Shown in pieces: positions 33,250 through 42,298 of a stretch of 64,000 nucleotides of DNA. The DNA lies in assembly GCA_030323885.1 (NCBI GenBank), contig CM059187.1, positions 83,164,027-83,228,026 of the forward strand. Reading direction: 5' to 3'. The position numbers were made by a program, and so were the translations under genes. Every line of letters begins with the position of its first letter. The stretch's first letter is position 1. Origin of the DNA: Branchipolynoe longqiensis (taxonomy: Eukaryota; Annelida; Polychaeta; Phyllodocida; Polynoidae). Under the pieces are notes generated by a model. The model was not told where the DNA came from. It searched no databases and saw only the letters and a program-made list of their open reading frames with translations.

Positions 33250-33517
33250 ATGAGCCTGTCTCACAAGGTGATAACTCTTCTTTTTTTTGTCCATTGTAAC
33301 GATTGACACAAAACAGCACAGAAACGGTTACACTGAAAACACAAGGACATTTGCTTCAAAACAATATGTATTTATTGTATTGGGATTATGAAACACCATG
33401 TAAAAAACAAATGAGTTTATTCTGAGCAAATGCATAAGCAGATAGTATTTTGATCGTTACAATGGACAAAGTTTGGTCCCATATTGCTTAGCACCTTTTG
33501 AGACAGTCTCATATATT
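33250..33517. mobile_element. MITE-4 copy, inverted relative to 28101
   Basis: Ends ATGAGCCTGTCTCACAAGGTG and CACCTTTTGAGACAGTCTCAT. Nearly collinear with the 28-kb copy on the opposite strand. Confidence 0.8.
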
Positions 33518-33842
33518 CAGTAAAACCTCTCTAAATGGACCGATGGTGAAACTACCGATATCTGTGGTAGTACTAGTAGTATGACACATATTGATGAACA
33601 CTACACCTAGGGTATAGCTGTTGATACTGTGTGATGCTCGTAGGTCTGCACAGACAACTTCAACTTCCTCCTACCAATACATTAAAACCTCTCTAACCGA
33701 CCACCTCCACATATCGACCAATCCCTTATATCGATCGCTACAGTTGGGTCCCAACAATACCATTGTAACCATATTCTAACTCCCTAAATGGACCACTTAA
33801 AGTCAGTCCAAGGTCGATCGATTTAGAGAGGTTTTACTGTAC
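33513..33842. mobile_element. MITE-3 copy, with inner insertion
   Basis: Ends CAGTAAAACCTCTCTAAATGG and AGAGAGGTTTTACTGTA. A second MITE-3 start (ATTAAAACCTCTCTAACC) lies at 33681, so one copy has probably been interrupted or duplicated by ~150 bp. Confidence 0.65.
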
Positions 33843-33879
33843 AACACATACATTGAATAAATTAGATATGGTGGATGCA

Positions 33880-34175
33880 CTCCTCTCTCTCTGTCGCTTT
33901 CTCTCCTCTCCGTCTCCCCCTCTTCCCTTCCCTCTCTCCCTCTCCTCCCTCTCTCTCTATATATGTATGCACTCATCTCCCACTCCCTCTCTCCCTCCTG
34001 TCCTTTTCTACCCCTGCTCTCTCCCACGGTCACGGTCCCTCTCTCCCTCTATATTTCCCTTGCTCTCGTTCTCCCCTCCGTCCCTCTCGCTATCTTCTAC
34101 CTCTCACTCCCCGCCCCCCCCCCCCTCTGGCTTTCCCTCTCCCGACTCCCTATCTCTCTGCCTCTCCTTAAATAT
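33880..34175. repeat. polypyrimidine tract (CT/TCCC-rich), ~295 bp
   Basis: Almost entirely C and T on the + strand (CTCTCTCTCTGTC, CCCTCTCTCCCTCTCC). ORFs here are compositional artefacts. Confidence 0.85.
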
Positions 34176-34305
34176 GCAGGTTATAAAATGTATTTTCTCC
34201 ATCATGATGCTAGGTAGAAGCCAACTGAATGAAACGGTTACAATTCCGGGTCACAATACCGATACTTTGGTTAATTCTCACTATATATACACATAAGAAT
34301 ATATG

Positions 34306-34483
34306 TATACAGTAACACCTCTCTAAATCGACCGACAATGGGACCGACTTTAAGTTGTCTATTTAGGGAAGTGGTCGGTTTTGATAGGTAGAATATCCTT
34401 ACAATGGTATTGTTGGGACTGAAATAAAGCGATCGATATAGGGGAGTGGTCGATTTGTGGAAGGGACGGTATACAGAGGTTTT

Positions 34484-34487
<4 letters not shown>
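34306..34487. mobile_element. MITE-3 copy
   Basis: TACAGTAACACCTCTCTAAAT to GAGGTTTTACTTTA, with CAATGGTATTGTTGGGAC inside. Its right end has TA next to an (AT)n tract. Confidence 0.75.

Positions 34488-34537
<50 letters not shown>
34488..34537. repeat. (AT)n microsatellite
   Basis: About 24 AT units followed by T8. Confidence 0.95.
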
Positions 34538-34539
<2 letters not shown>

Positions 34540-34612
34540 TTTTACCTCGGTACTATGTCTCTGGCTACTCATAGCGCAGGGAGAAGGAAGAACATCCTGG
34601 TCCAGCAATTAG

Positions 34613-35674
34613 CATAATCAGCTCACAGCAGGAGGACGTCTTCTGAGCAGCTCTGGCAGTTTTTCTACATTTACTACAAAACCAAAAATAGAAGTAGCGA
34701 CTCAAACAATAGAAGTAAGCAATACATTTCAAGCGGGTAACCTCAATAACTGTCTTTCGGAATGGAATAAAGTTACAGATAACTTGACTATCCTCAGCCT
34801 CGCAGAAGGGGTAAGGATCCCGTTAATAGAAAAACCTATTCAAAATACAATACCATTTCCATATCGGTTTCAGGGTTCAGAACGTGAAGCATTAAACAAT
34901 CAAGTCCTTAAGTTTTGGGAAAAGGGCACAATAGAACCAGCACTACACATTGCTGGGGAATTCAATTATAATATTTTTTTCAGACCGAAACCAAACGGAG
35001 ATGGTAGACTAATTTTAGACCCAACTTTATTTAACAAATTTGTAGAATACAAACATTTAAAAATGTTTTCATTAGAAACCATGAGAGACTTAGTCACACA
35101 AGGTGCATGGCTAGCCAGCGTTAAACTGACAGATGCTTACTTCACGGTAGCCATCTATAAACGTGACCGAAAGGATTTAAGATTCTGTTGGAATGGCAAG
35201 CTTTATGAGTTCATGTGTATGCCGAATGGACTGGCCTGCTGTCCATGCATTTTAACAAGGTTACTCAAACCAATTGTTTCCCTTATGGCTATGAAAGGAC
35301 ATATCATGTTTCCATACATTGACGATTCATTTATTGTCGCGCAAACACAACAACAATGCCAAACAGCAGTAGAGAAATTATGTAAAACATTTACAAATTT
35401 AGGTTTCTATATACATGAAACTAAATCAGTACTAATGGCAACAAACAAACTAAAATTTCTGGGGTTCTTTATTGACACCATAAAAATGATTATTTCATTA
35501 ACAGAACAAAAAGGTGATAAATTCACAACAACAGCAAACCAATCACTACAATTGAACAAACCAAAAATACGACAAGTCACAGTCTTGATGGGAATAATGA
35601 TAGCCTATGCTATCTTATATGACCAGGCCCATATCAAATCATTAGAGATAGATACAAACTTGGCTCTGGTCTGA
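34613..35674 (+). pseudogene. DIRS-type reverse transcriptase fragment
   Basis: The frame is open from the stop at 34610-34612 to TGA at 35672-35674. It reads FQAGNLNNCLSEWNKVTDN, then GVRIPLIEKP (typical of the DIRS RT N-terminus), FFRPKPNGDGRLILDP, HLKMFSLETM, MPNGLACCPCILTRLLKP and FPYIDDSFIVAQ (the YxDD box as YIDD). Motif A reads VKLTDAYFTV, where DIRS RTs have DLKDAY, so the catalytic Asp is replaced by Lys. Loss of activity is therefore expected. RNase H, methyltransferase-like and recombinase regions are not found downstream. Codons are AT-rich, unlike the Ngaro elements, so this is a separate family. Confidence 0.82.
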
Positions 35675-36640
35675 GCAGTAGATGAGTAGTCCGAGGTTCA
35701 ACCAACCGATTACTGATGAGAGGGTGTTAGGATAGTATAGAATTCCGGGTTATTATTCTTGTATAATTCTTATACAGCTATAAAATCCGACTGTCTGAGC
35801 AGGTCTGGCAGCGGTAGTGACCAGACGCAGCTGGTATCAGGGCGGTCAGGAGCCACACACAGGTGGCAGACTAGTGGAGGGTGAAGGAACTAGAACTAGG
35901 CAGCAGCACAGTAGGTAGTAACTAATGACACTAATACAGTAGGTAGTAACTAAATCACATGACAGTACAGGATGTAGTAACTAATAGAGAGAGAACTGCT
36001 AGGTGGTAGTGTCCTTCTTTATATTCCCATAATAGATTATAGAGCACATATATGATGGTGTGTTTGTCCGTGTTAACCAAACATACAACAATATATACAC
36101 AAAAAGGAGAAAGCAGCGAGTTGGCGAATAAGCGCAGAGGTGCGGGACACATATTATAATAGATGAGTGACAGTAGGGAAGTGCTTTTTAACACAGGACT
36201 GCGTCAATATGCCTCAGCTTTGAAGTTATGGGACAACCTATATAACAACACTCCTAATGTGGTGGGTAGATGTGAACATTTACTAGAGGGTTCCACTTTA
36301 TATTGAGCAGTTATTGCATTATATCCGACATGGGGGTCGATGGCCGGGGGGTAGATTTGAACATGTATTATCGGATCCTACTTTATATTGTGCAGTTTTT
36401 GCACGATATCTGATGTGGGACCCCAGGACATGTTCTGATAAATTTCATCCATTCCATTTCCACCAGTCGAAATTGGACATTTAACAACTTTCTTTTAGTT
36501 TTTTTTTATGGGATGAGGTGGAGACAGGGGTACATGGCCAAATCAGGCACCTCCCAGAGGAAGCTTTTTCTGATTGTGTGCAGGTGAGCAGATGTTCAGG
36601 TCGCTTGGAACTGCCTCGGACAAGTTTTATGTTGAGGATA
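35675..36640. other. mostly unassigned; small tandem repeats and a coding-like scrap
   Basis: 35906-35975 has three CAGTAGGTAGTAACTAA-type units. 36193-36300 reads TGLRQYASALKLWDNLYN and VVGRCEHLLEGSTLY before a stop, and its last ~85 nt are duplicated in decayed form at 36340-36425 (GTAGATTTGAACATGTATTA). I do not recognise this peptide; it may be TE-derived. Confidence 0.4.
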
Positions 36641-36940
36641 GAGAACTATGCTTTCCATGCGGAATGTCGGGAGTTCGAATCCCAGCCAATGAAACCAGTG
36701 ACTTACAAAATTGATAAATGTCGCTACCTAGCTTGACGCTCGGCAGTAATAGGATAGGACAAGGACTGGTTAGCTTAATATCAGGATAATGTAACGGAGT
36801 GTGATATTGGGTCATGGTGTCGACAGCATGGTCTCCCAGTGGGGCAGCACTATAAAATCGCTATGAGTGCGCAGTGTTGCAAGTCGGTTACCATCCTGAT
36901 TTGACCTCAGATGTTGCTAGGACATTAAACAATGAATAAA
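36640..36940 (+). mobile_element. SINE-A copy
   Basis: The 5' end is worn (begins near ATGCTTTCCATGCGG). B box GAGTTCGAATCCC intact, body intact, tail GTTGCTAGGACATTAAACAATG. Confidence 0.8.
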
Positions 36941-37080
36941 CTTTTAATTCAAAGGTAATTCAGAAAACTGAACCCCAATTTAGTACGACCCATTTTTTCG
37001 CCATGACTTTATAAGGAGCCCTTTGCTCACATTATAACGAGGTCTCACTATATCTGGCCATCTCAGTACGCTATTTGATT

Positions 37081-37538
37081 CATCATCATCATCATCATCA
37101 TGCTGTTGGTCGCGATGAAACAAAGACTGCTTTCATTACTTGACTGCCGCTCTCCATTTAGTTCTCTGCTGTGAGAGTGATGTCCATGAGTCAGTCTTTA
37201 CATTTCATGAAAGCTGCCTGCAAAAGTGTTGAAGTGCTGCTGGCTTTTGCAAGTTACCAGCGGCACTCTCTCAGGAGGCAAATATAGGTTTCACACCGGC
37301 AAGAACATGTCCAGACAGGCGCAAAACTATTTGTCCCTGCACTGGCTGGTCGGGAGATGTTGGGAGTTCCATACATCAACGGCCCTTAATGCTGCCACAG
37401 TGACATGGTTTTCTGTTTATGGTTTGCTCCCTTAGCCTTCGGTTCTGTCAAGAACCTGTACCACAAGGCAGTGGTTTACAACTCTGCAGGGCAGGGGCGT
37501 CAACCTCCCTGAGGTATTGCAATACGTGCATACTGTAT
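37081..37538 (-). mobile_element. LINE-X chimera copy C with 11-bp target duplication
   Basis: The whole 458-bp unit is flanked by GCTATTTGATT at 37070-37080 and 37539-37549. On the minus strand it reads module (37538 to about 37206, ending TTTCATGAAATGT), then the last ~90 nt of the LINE (from AAAGACTGACTCATGG), then the (ATG)n tail. The duplication encloses module and LINE together, so they inserted as one retrocopy. Confidence 0.85.
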
Positions 37539-37549
37539 GCTATTTGATT

Positions 37550-37881
37550 ACATTTACAATATTAGCATTATTCATAGGAAAAAGGTACAAAGACGCAAAC
37601 GGGTCTATGTATGTCATTCGCCCATTCAGTAGTAGTTCTTCAAAGAAATTGCCGAAACGAAAAAAGAAAGGGGCAAAAGAAGGGAGGGGCAAAAAAATGA
37701 TCAATTGTGCATTTGTGGTAAAATGTAATCTGATTCTAGTCTATGTTGGAGAAGAAAGATTTCGAATTATTCATCTGAACGGTAAACAAATCGTAGTTGG
37801 TGTTTACCTTAATCTACTCTTCAATCAGTTCAATTACTTTTCAATCAGTTTTCAATAATGAATTAGGGTGGAGGTGCGTTT

Positions 37882-37917
<36 letters not shown>

Positions 37918-38088
37918 GGTGGAGGGGAGGGTACAATCATTGAATGGCTTAAAGAACTGCCAGACATGTGAATCCAATAACGCTGAGAGATCCATTTCAA
38001 TTACAGAGACGATGGAAGTGTTTCCCCTTCGGTGGATTGATGAGAATTATAATTTAATAATAAGAATAAGACAAGAAAAGAAGTACTT
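37550..38088. other. unassigned AT-rich stretch with a (GT)n run
   Basis: (GT)n lies at 37888-37914. ORFs of 113 and 78 codons here are low-complexity and not supported as genes. Confidence 0.4.
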
Positions 38089-38380
38089 CTTTAAAGCTGC
38101 GTAATTCGATGAAAACAGAACAACGTTTTCAAAACCCAAAGAAATCGTATCTACATTTGATTCAACATATCTAACTTAGATACTGATGCACTTTGTGAGC
38201 ATGTGTTGCTGCACATAACTTAGAAGGTAATAATAACTCAATTTAATAGAACCGGTGCCTACTTTTGACATGCGTCTACAAGTTAATTATGTATGCTTTC
38301 ACTTCAAATTATTTCAACAAAAGTTAGCCATTTCAAATTAAAGTAGAAGCACATATATTAATCTAAATGAATGGCATGGG
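38089..38380. mobile_element. MITE-1 copy, right end worn
   Basis: AAAGCTGCGTAATTCGATG at the left, then CTACATTTGATTCAACATAT and TTAGATACTGATGCAC; the right half decays near 38373. Confidence 0.65.
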
Positions 38381-38529
38381 AATCCGGCGCTGAGACCGAT
38401 TCGGCCCGCATCCGGCTGACCATCACTTGGATAGTGAAGAGAACAAATGTGGAAAAAAACCTTTACAAATGTTTACAGAAAATACTAATTTTAGGGTGTG
38501 ATGTACTCATTTTCCATCTCACCTCGTGT

Positions 38530-38884
38530 TAAAGCTGCATAGTCCGATGAAAGCATACCATTTTCAAAAACCAAAATACTGACCTAGATTTGATTATACA
38601 TATCTAACTTAGATACTGGTGCACTTATCAAACATTTGTCACCACATAGAACAGAACACCAATCAAATTTAATATAACCTGTTACCGCAAAAGCCTATGC
38701 TGTCAGAGTTTTGGCGTGCTTGCAAAAATTAATTTTGTATGATTGCGCTTCAAATATCTTAAAAGTTAGCGATCTAATATAAAAGGTACTTCAAACAAAA
38801 GTAAGGTAGATTATAACGATCAGCCTAATATATTCATCTCAGAAAATGACAGAAATTCAAAATCATCGGACTATGTAACTTTAG
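38530..38884. mobile_element. MITE-1 copy, full length
   Basis: Inverted ends AAAGCTGCATAGTCCGATG and CATCGGACTATGTAACTTT, flanked by TA on each side (GTTA / TAGG), supporting a TA target. Length ~355 bp. Confidence 0.85.
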
Positions 38885-39013
38885 GTCTGGGTATGGGCTA
38901 GTGCTTCAAAACCACCCTAATATTTACTATATAATTAATTCAAGGTACTCTCAGATTTTATTGTAAAATAAATGTTTAAATTACAATGTCTACGCTGTCT
39001 TCTATTCTAAATT

Positions 39014-39384
39014 GGTCGTAATGCGAAGCATTGCGTTTGATGCGAGGAAAGAAGGAGACCCTCCCCCGCCCCGCGTGTCGCGCCACCTCCACACCTCGGC
39101 CGAGATCGCTCACTCACTGCCACCTCCCCCCGCCCGTCCTTGATCTCGCCCCCACCTCACCCGACCCCCGCGGCTCGCCAACCCGCACCTGCCACCTCCC
39201 CCCGCCCTCCTTTCTCACGCGCCCACACCTCACCCGCCCCCCGCTGCTCGCCACCCCGCGCCCTCCCCCGGGCCGCTAGCACTCACACCTCACCTGCTGC
39301 CGCCTCCCTTCCCCCCTTATAAGGCCGCCCGCCAGCTTTCCTCCTCACTCTGCTCCCTGCCGTCTCCCTGCCAGCATTTCTTCT
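39014..39384 (+). repeat. NGA-1 split direct repeat A1 (5' terminal)
   Basis: It begins GGTCGTAATGCGAAGCATTG, in which AATGCGAAGCATT is itself a small palindrome, and is repeated almost exactly at 43494-43868. It ends CCAGCATTTCTTCT, exactly where the two copies diverge: A1 runs into a tRNA-Gly sequence, A2 into CCACCCACCC. It carries a TATA-like box (TTATAAGG at 39317-39324), so the element promoter probably lies here (inference). Confidence 0.88.
39317..39324 (+). promoter_or_regulatory. TATA-like box in NGA-1 A1 repeat
   Basis: The octamer TTATAAGG sits about 60 nt before the end of A1. The same octamer recurs in A2 at 43801-43808, and in the A repeats of NGA-2 on the other strand near 24985 and 27217. 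Conservation in all four A repeats supports a core-promoter role, which is an inference. Confidence 0.5.
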
Positions 39385-39385
39385 T

Positions 39386-39449
39386 TGGTTCAGTGGTAGA
39401 ATGCTCGCCTGCCACGCGGGCGGCCCGGGTTCGTTTCCCGGCCGATGCA
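39386..39449 (+). pseudogene. tRNA-Gly(GCC) fragment fused into NGA-1
   Basis: The sequence runs TGGTTCAGTGGTAGAAT (D arm, A box), CTCGCCTGCCACGCGGG (anticodon arm, GCC anticodon in loop CTGCCAC), then GGTTCGTTTCCCGGCC (T arm, B box) and the 3' acceptor strand CGATGC plus A. It matches the standard metazoan tRNA-Gly(GCC) with only a few substitutions. The 5' acceptor strand (about 7 nt) is missing; the bases there belong to repeat A1 and do not pair with CCGATGC. It is therefore a 3'-complete, 5'-truncated tRNA, followed directly by CCA and then gag codons. Transcription by Pol III cannot be excluded because both boxes survive, but a processed functional tRNA is unlikely. Confidence 0.85.
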
Positions 39450-39452
39450 CCA

Positions 39453-40004
39453 GATGAGTATACGCTCGCCCTCCTGCACCTCCTCGACCACCCGGACTTT
39501 CCCGCCCACTCCGCCCCCGGACTGCACCAGCACCTCATTGTAGTCGCCAAGGACAACCTTATCTACCCCTGGACCACAGTCCGCCGATACTCAGAAAGTG
39601 TGTTTTCTGCGATCGCGGACGGTACCCTCCCTAACGGCTGGCACGACTTAGTCGCGATAAACCTCCTCAGGCTCGACTGCTTAGCCATGCCAGCCCAGCC
39701 CGCCCCCGCCCAGCCCAGGCCCCTCGACTCCGCCAAGGCCCGCCCCCAGTCCCGCGCCCACACCGATAATCGCGTGCCCTACTCCAAGGAGGCCCACGGG
39801 GCGCTTTGTTACGCATGGAACCGGGACCCGACCTCATGCACCCACGCTGCCCCGGGGGAGGTTCACGGCCAAGGGAGCGCCAAGATGCGCCATGCCTGCG
39901 CCTACTGCGCGAATGTGCGAAAGTTACTGACCGTCCATAGTGAGGACGCATGCCTAGCCAAACGTGCGCGCGCCGCTGCCCCCGCGCCCTCCCCGGATTT
40001 TTAA
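39453..40004 (+). CDS. NGA-1 Gag-like protein, N-terminally truncated
   Basis: About 183 codons run from DEYTLALLHLLDHPDFPAHS to a TAA at 40002-40004. This aligns along its length with the C-terminal half of the NGA-2 gag (DEYNLALLTLAGHPAFPEHS, then HPWPTVRRYSEAIF versus YPWTTVRRYSESVF). The C-terminus has a Cys/His cluster (CYAWNRDPTSC, HGQG, RHACAYCANVRK, HSEDAC), the zinc-finger-like arrangement of DIRS-order Gag proteins. The N-terminal ~190 residues are absent and replaced by the tRNA-Gly fragment. The frame stays open backwards through the tRNA to about 39393 but has no ATG, so a natural start is not apparent. Confidence 0.8.
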   Translation, partial: DEYTLALLHLLDHPDFPAHSAPGLHQHLIVVAKDNLIYPWTTVRRYSESVFSAIADGTLPNGWHDLVAINLLRLDCLAMPAQPAPAQPRPLDSAKARPQSRAHTDNRVPYSKEAHGALCYAWNRDPTSCTHAAPGEVHGQGSAKMRHACAYCANVRKLLTVHSEDACLAKRARAAAPAPSPDF

Positions 40005-40270
40005 AGCGCCGGCACCTCCAGCCCGGCCCGGAGGTCTGTAACCGGCCCACCTACCACGAAGCCGCCCCCCCGACCCTGCTCCAGCCGCCCCGATACCAGC
40101 CCTACCGACAGTGCCCCCCGCACTGCCCCCACGCCCGAGGCGCGGCCTGACCGCCGCCTCGACACGGCCGCCCCACCCGGCCACCTCGGGCCCCAGCGCC
40201 CGCTCATCAAGGCTTCCACCGCCTACCGGCCCCAGTCGCCCATCAACCCCGACCCTGAAGACTACCTTGA

Positions 40271-42298
40271 CCCTGGCGACACTGCCTTCCTATGCCCGCC
40301 CCCTGACCCCCCGCCCCCCCCCCCCCCCCCCGACCCCCCCCCTCCGCCCCGCCTCCAGCCTCCCGCCCCGCCTCCCCCGACCCAGACCCCCCCCCCACCC
40401 CCCACGCCTTCGCCGCCCCCTTAGCCCGCCCCCGCCGCACCTCCTCCCCCTCCCCCCGCCCCCAGACCAACCGCCCCCCCGCCTCCCTAGACGAGCCCAC
40501 CATTGATGTCCTCGACCCCGACCTCCAGGACACCCTCCCCGCAGCCCCCTCTTGCGGCCCCACCCCCTCCCAGTACCGCCCCACCATCCTCGCCGCCTGG
40601 CCCCACACCTCTGGCGAGGCATGGGACCGCTACCCTCACATCCGCCATACCTACACCACCCTCCGGGAAGCGGGCCTCCCTAATTTTTTGGCCGCCCGCA
40701 TCCCCCTCCCCTCAGGCCTCCACATCCAGGCCTGGCGCTCCCGCCTCCAAGATTACCCTGACCAAGCCGTCCTCGACCTCCTCGAGTTCGGTTTTCCCTC
40801 GAACTACTCTGCCCCGACCATCCCCCGCCCCACGTTCACCAACCACCGCGAGCCTCGGGAATTTCTCTCCCACATCCAGACCTTCATCGAATCCGAGCTC
40901 GCCCTCGGCGCCCTCATCGGCCCCTTCCTCGTCCCCCCCTTCTCCCCCTGGACCCAGGTGTCGCCCATGATGACCCGCCCCAAGTCCGACCCCGGTAAGA
41001 GGCGGGTCATCGTGGACCTCTCCTATCCCCGAGGTGCCAGCGTCAACTCCGGCATCCCCCGCCGGGAATACCTCGGGGAACCCCACGCATATACCCTCCC
41101 GTCCGTCGCCGACGTGGGCCGCCGCCTCGTATCCGAGGGCGTAGGGGCCTACGTCTGGTCGGCGGACATCTCCCGGGCCTACCGCCAGCTCCGGGCCGAC
41201 CCCCTCTCCTGCCCCCTGTTCGGGATATCCCTCAACGGAGCCACCTACATCGACCTCGCCCTCCCCTTCGGCTGCCGCTCCTCGGGCGCGGCCTGCGTCC
41301 GCGTCACCTCGGCGGTGGCCTGGATCCTCCGGCGCGAGGGCTACCACGCCCTCGTCTACGTCGACGATTTTATCGGGTGCGAGGGCTCCTACCTGAGGGC
41401 CTGCAAAGCATTTGACGCCTTCATGGCCCTCACCACAGCCCTCGGCCTCGACGTGGCACCCGGAAAGTGTCATCCCCCGGCTGTCCGCCTTCAATGGCTC
41501 GGGTTCGCCCTCGACACCGAGGCGATGACCATCCGGGTCGCCCCCGGCAAGATCCAGGCCCTCGTCGACGACTGCGAGGCCCGCGTCGCCCGGCCCACCC
41601 TCGGGAAGCAGGAGCTCCAGAGTCTCTTGGGGCGCCTCAACCATGTGAGTAGCTGCGTGCTCCCCGGCCGGAAGTTCATGGCCCGGCTCCTCGGGGCGCT
41701 GCGCAGCTGCTTCGGGGCGCCCACCATCACCCTCGCCGACGACGCCCTCCGGGACCTGAGGTGGTTCGCCGCCTACGGCCGCATTTCCAACGGCCTGCAC
41801 CTACTCCGCGCCCCGGAGGGTCGCCGGTGGGTGATAGAGTGCGACTCCTGCCTCACCGGGGGCGGGGCGTTCTCCCACACCCACTACTATGCCCGAGGAT
41901 ACACTAAAGCCTTCCAGTCACGTTTTAACAGCATCCACGAGCTCGAGGCGATCAACCTCGTCGTCGCCCTCCGCGCCCTGCTCCCGGACGACGTCGCGGG
42001 GGCGACGGTCGTCATTAACACCGATAACATGGCCTCCGCCCTCGCCCTCGAATCCGGCCGCGCCCGAGACGTCACCCTCGGGACGTGCGCCCGGGAGCTC
42101 TGGCTGATAGCGGCCACGGGCTCCTTCACCCTACACATCACCCACAAGCCCGGCGCCGACCTCCTCCTCGCGGACGCCCTCAGCCGCGCCCACCTCCCGG
42201 GCCCTTGGGAGGCGACGGCCCGCGACGAGGTGGCCCGCCTCGGGCTGCTCCCCGTTACCATCACCCATGACGCCTTCCCCTTCTTCCCCGGCCTCTAG
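40271..42298 (+). CDS. NGA-1 Pol: reverse transcriptase and RNase H
   Basis: The open frame runs from just after a stop at 40268-40270 to TAG at 42296-42298, about 675 codons. The first ~140 are proline-rich linker. RT motifs follow: KRRVIVDLSYPRGASVN, VWSADISRAYRQL (catalytic Asp in motif A), LPFGCRSSGAACVR, and LVYVDDFIG (YVDD box, codons near 41357-41368). RNase H follows with IECDSC, HELEAINL, NTDNMASALA and LLADALSR supplying the acidic catalytic residues. This order and the missing protease and integrase fit Ngaro Pol. Upstream of the poly-C tract (40311-40331) the sensible reading (DPEDYLDPGDTAF) is in a different frame, so a slippage indel probably split pol. All RT and RNase H catalytic residues look intact. 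Confidence 0.88.

Noticed and set aside
33853..34296. Ser/Leu/Pro-rich frame
   Set aside because: It coincides with the polypyrimidine tract and exists in all three frames.
37206..37538. Explaining the chimera module as spliced LINE exons
   Set aside because: The LINE sequence just upstream of the breakpoints in copies B and C does not end in AG, so variable 3' splice sites do not fit.
37517..37858. 113-codon frame with Lys/Ser-rich middle
   Set aside because: Low-complexity, begins inside the LINE-X chimera, and has no homology I can recognise.
40712..41800. 362-codon open frame antisense to the Ngaro pol
   Set aside because: It is the complement of RT and RNase H codons with high GC at third positions, which opens antisense frames. 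It shows no domain of its own.
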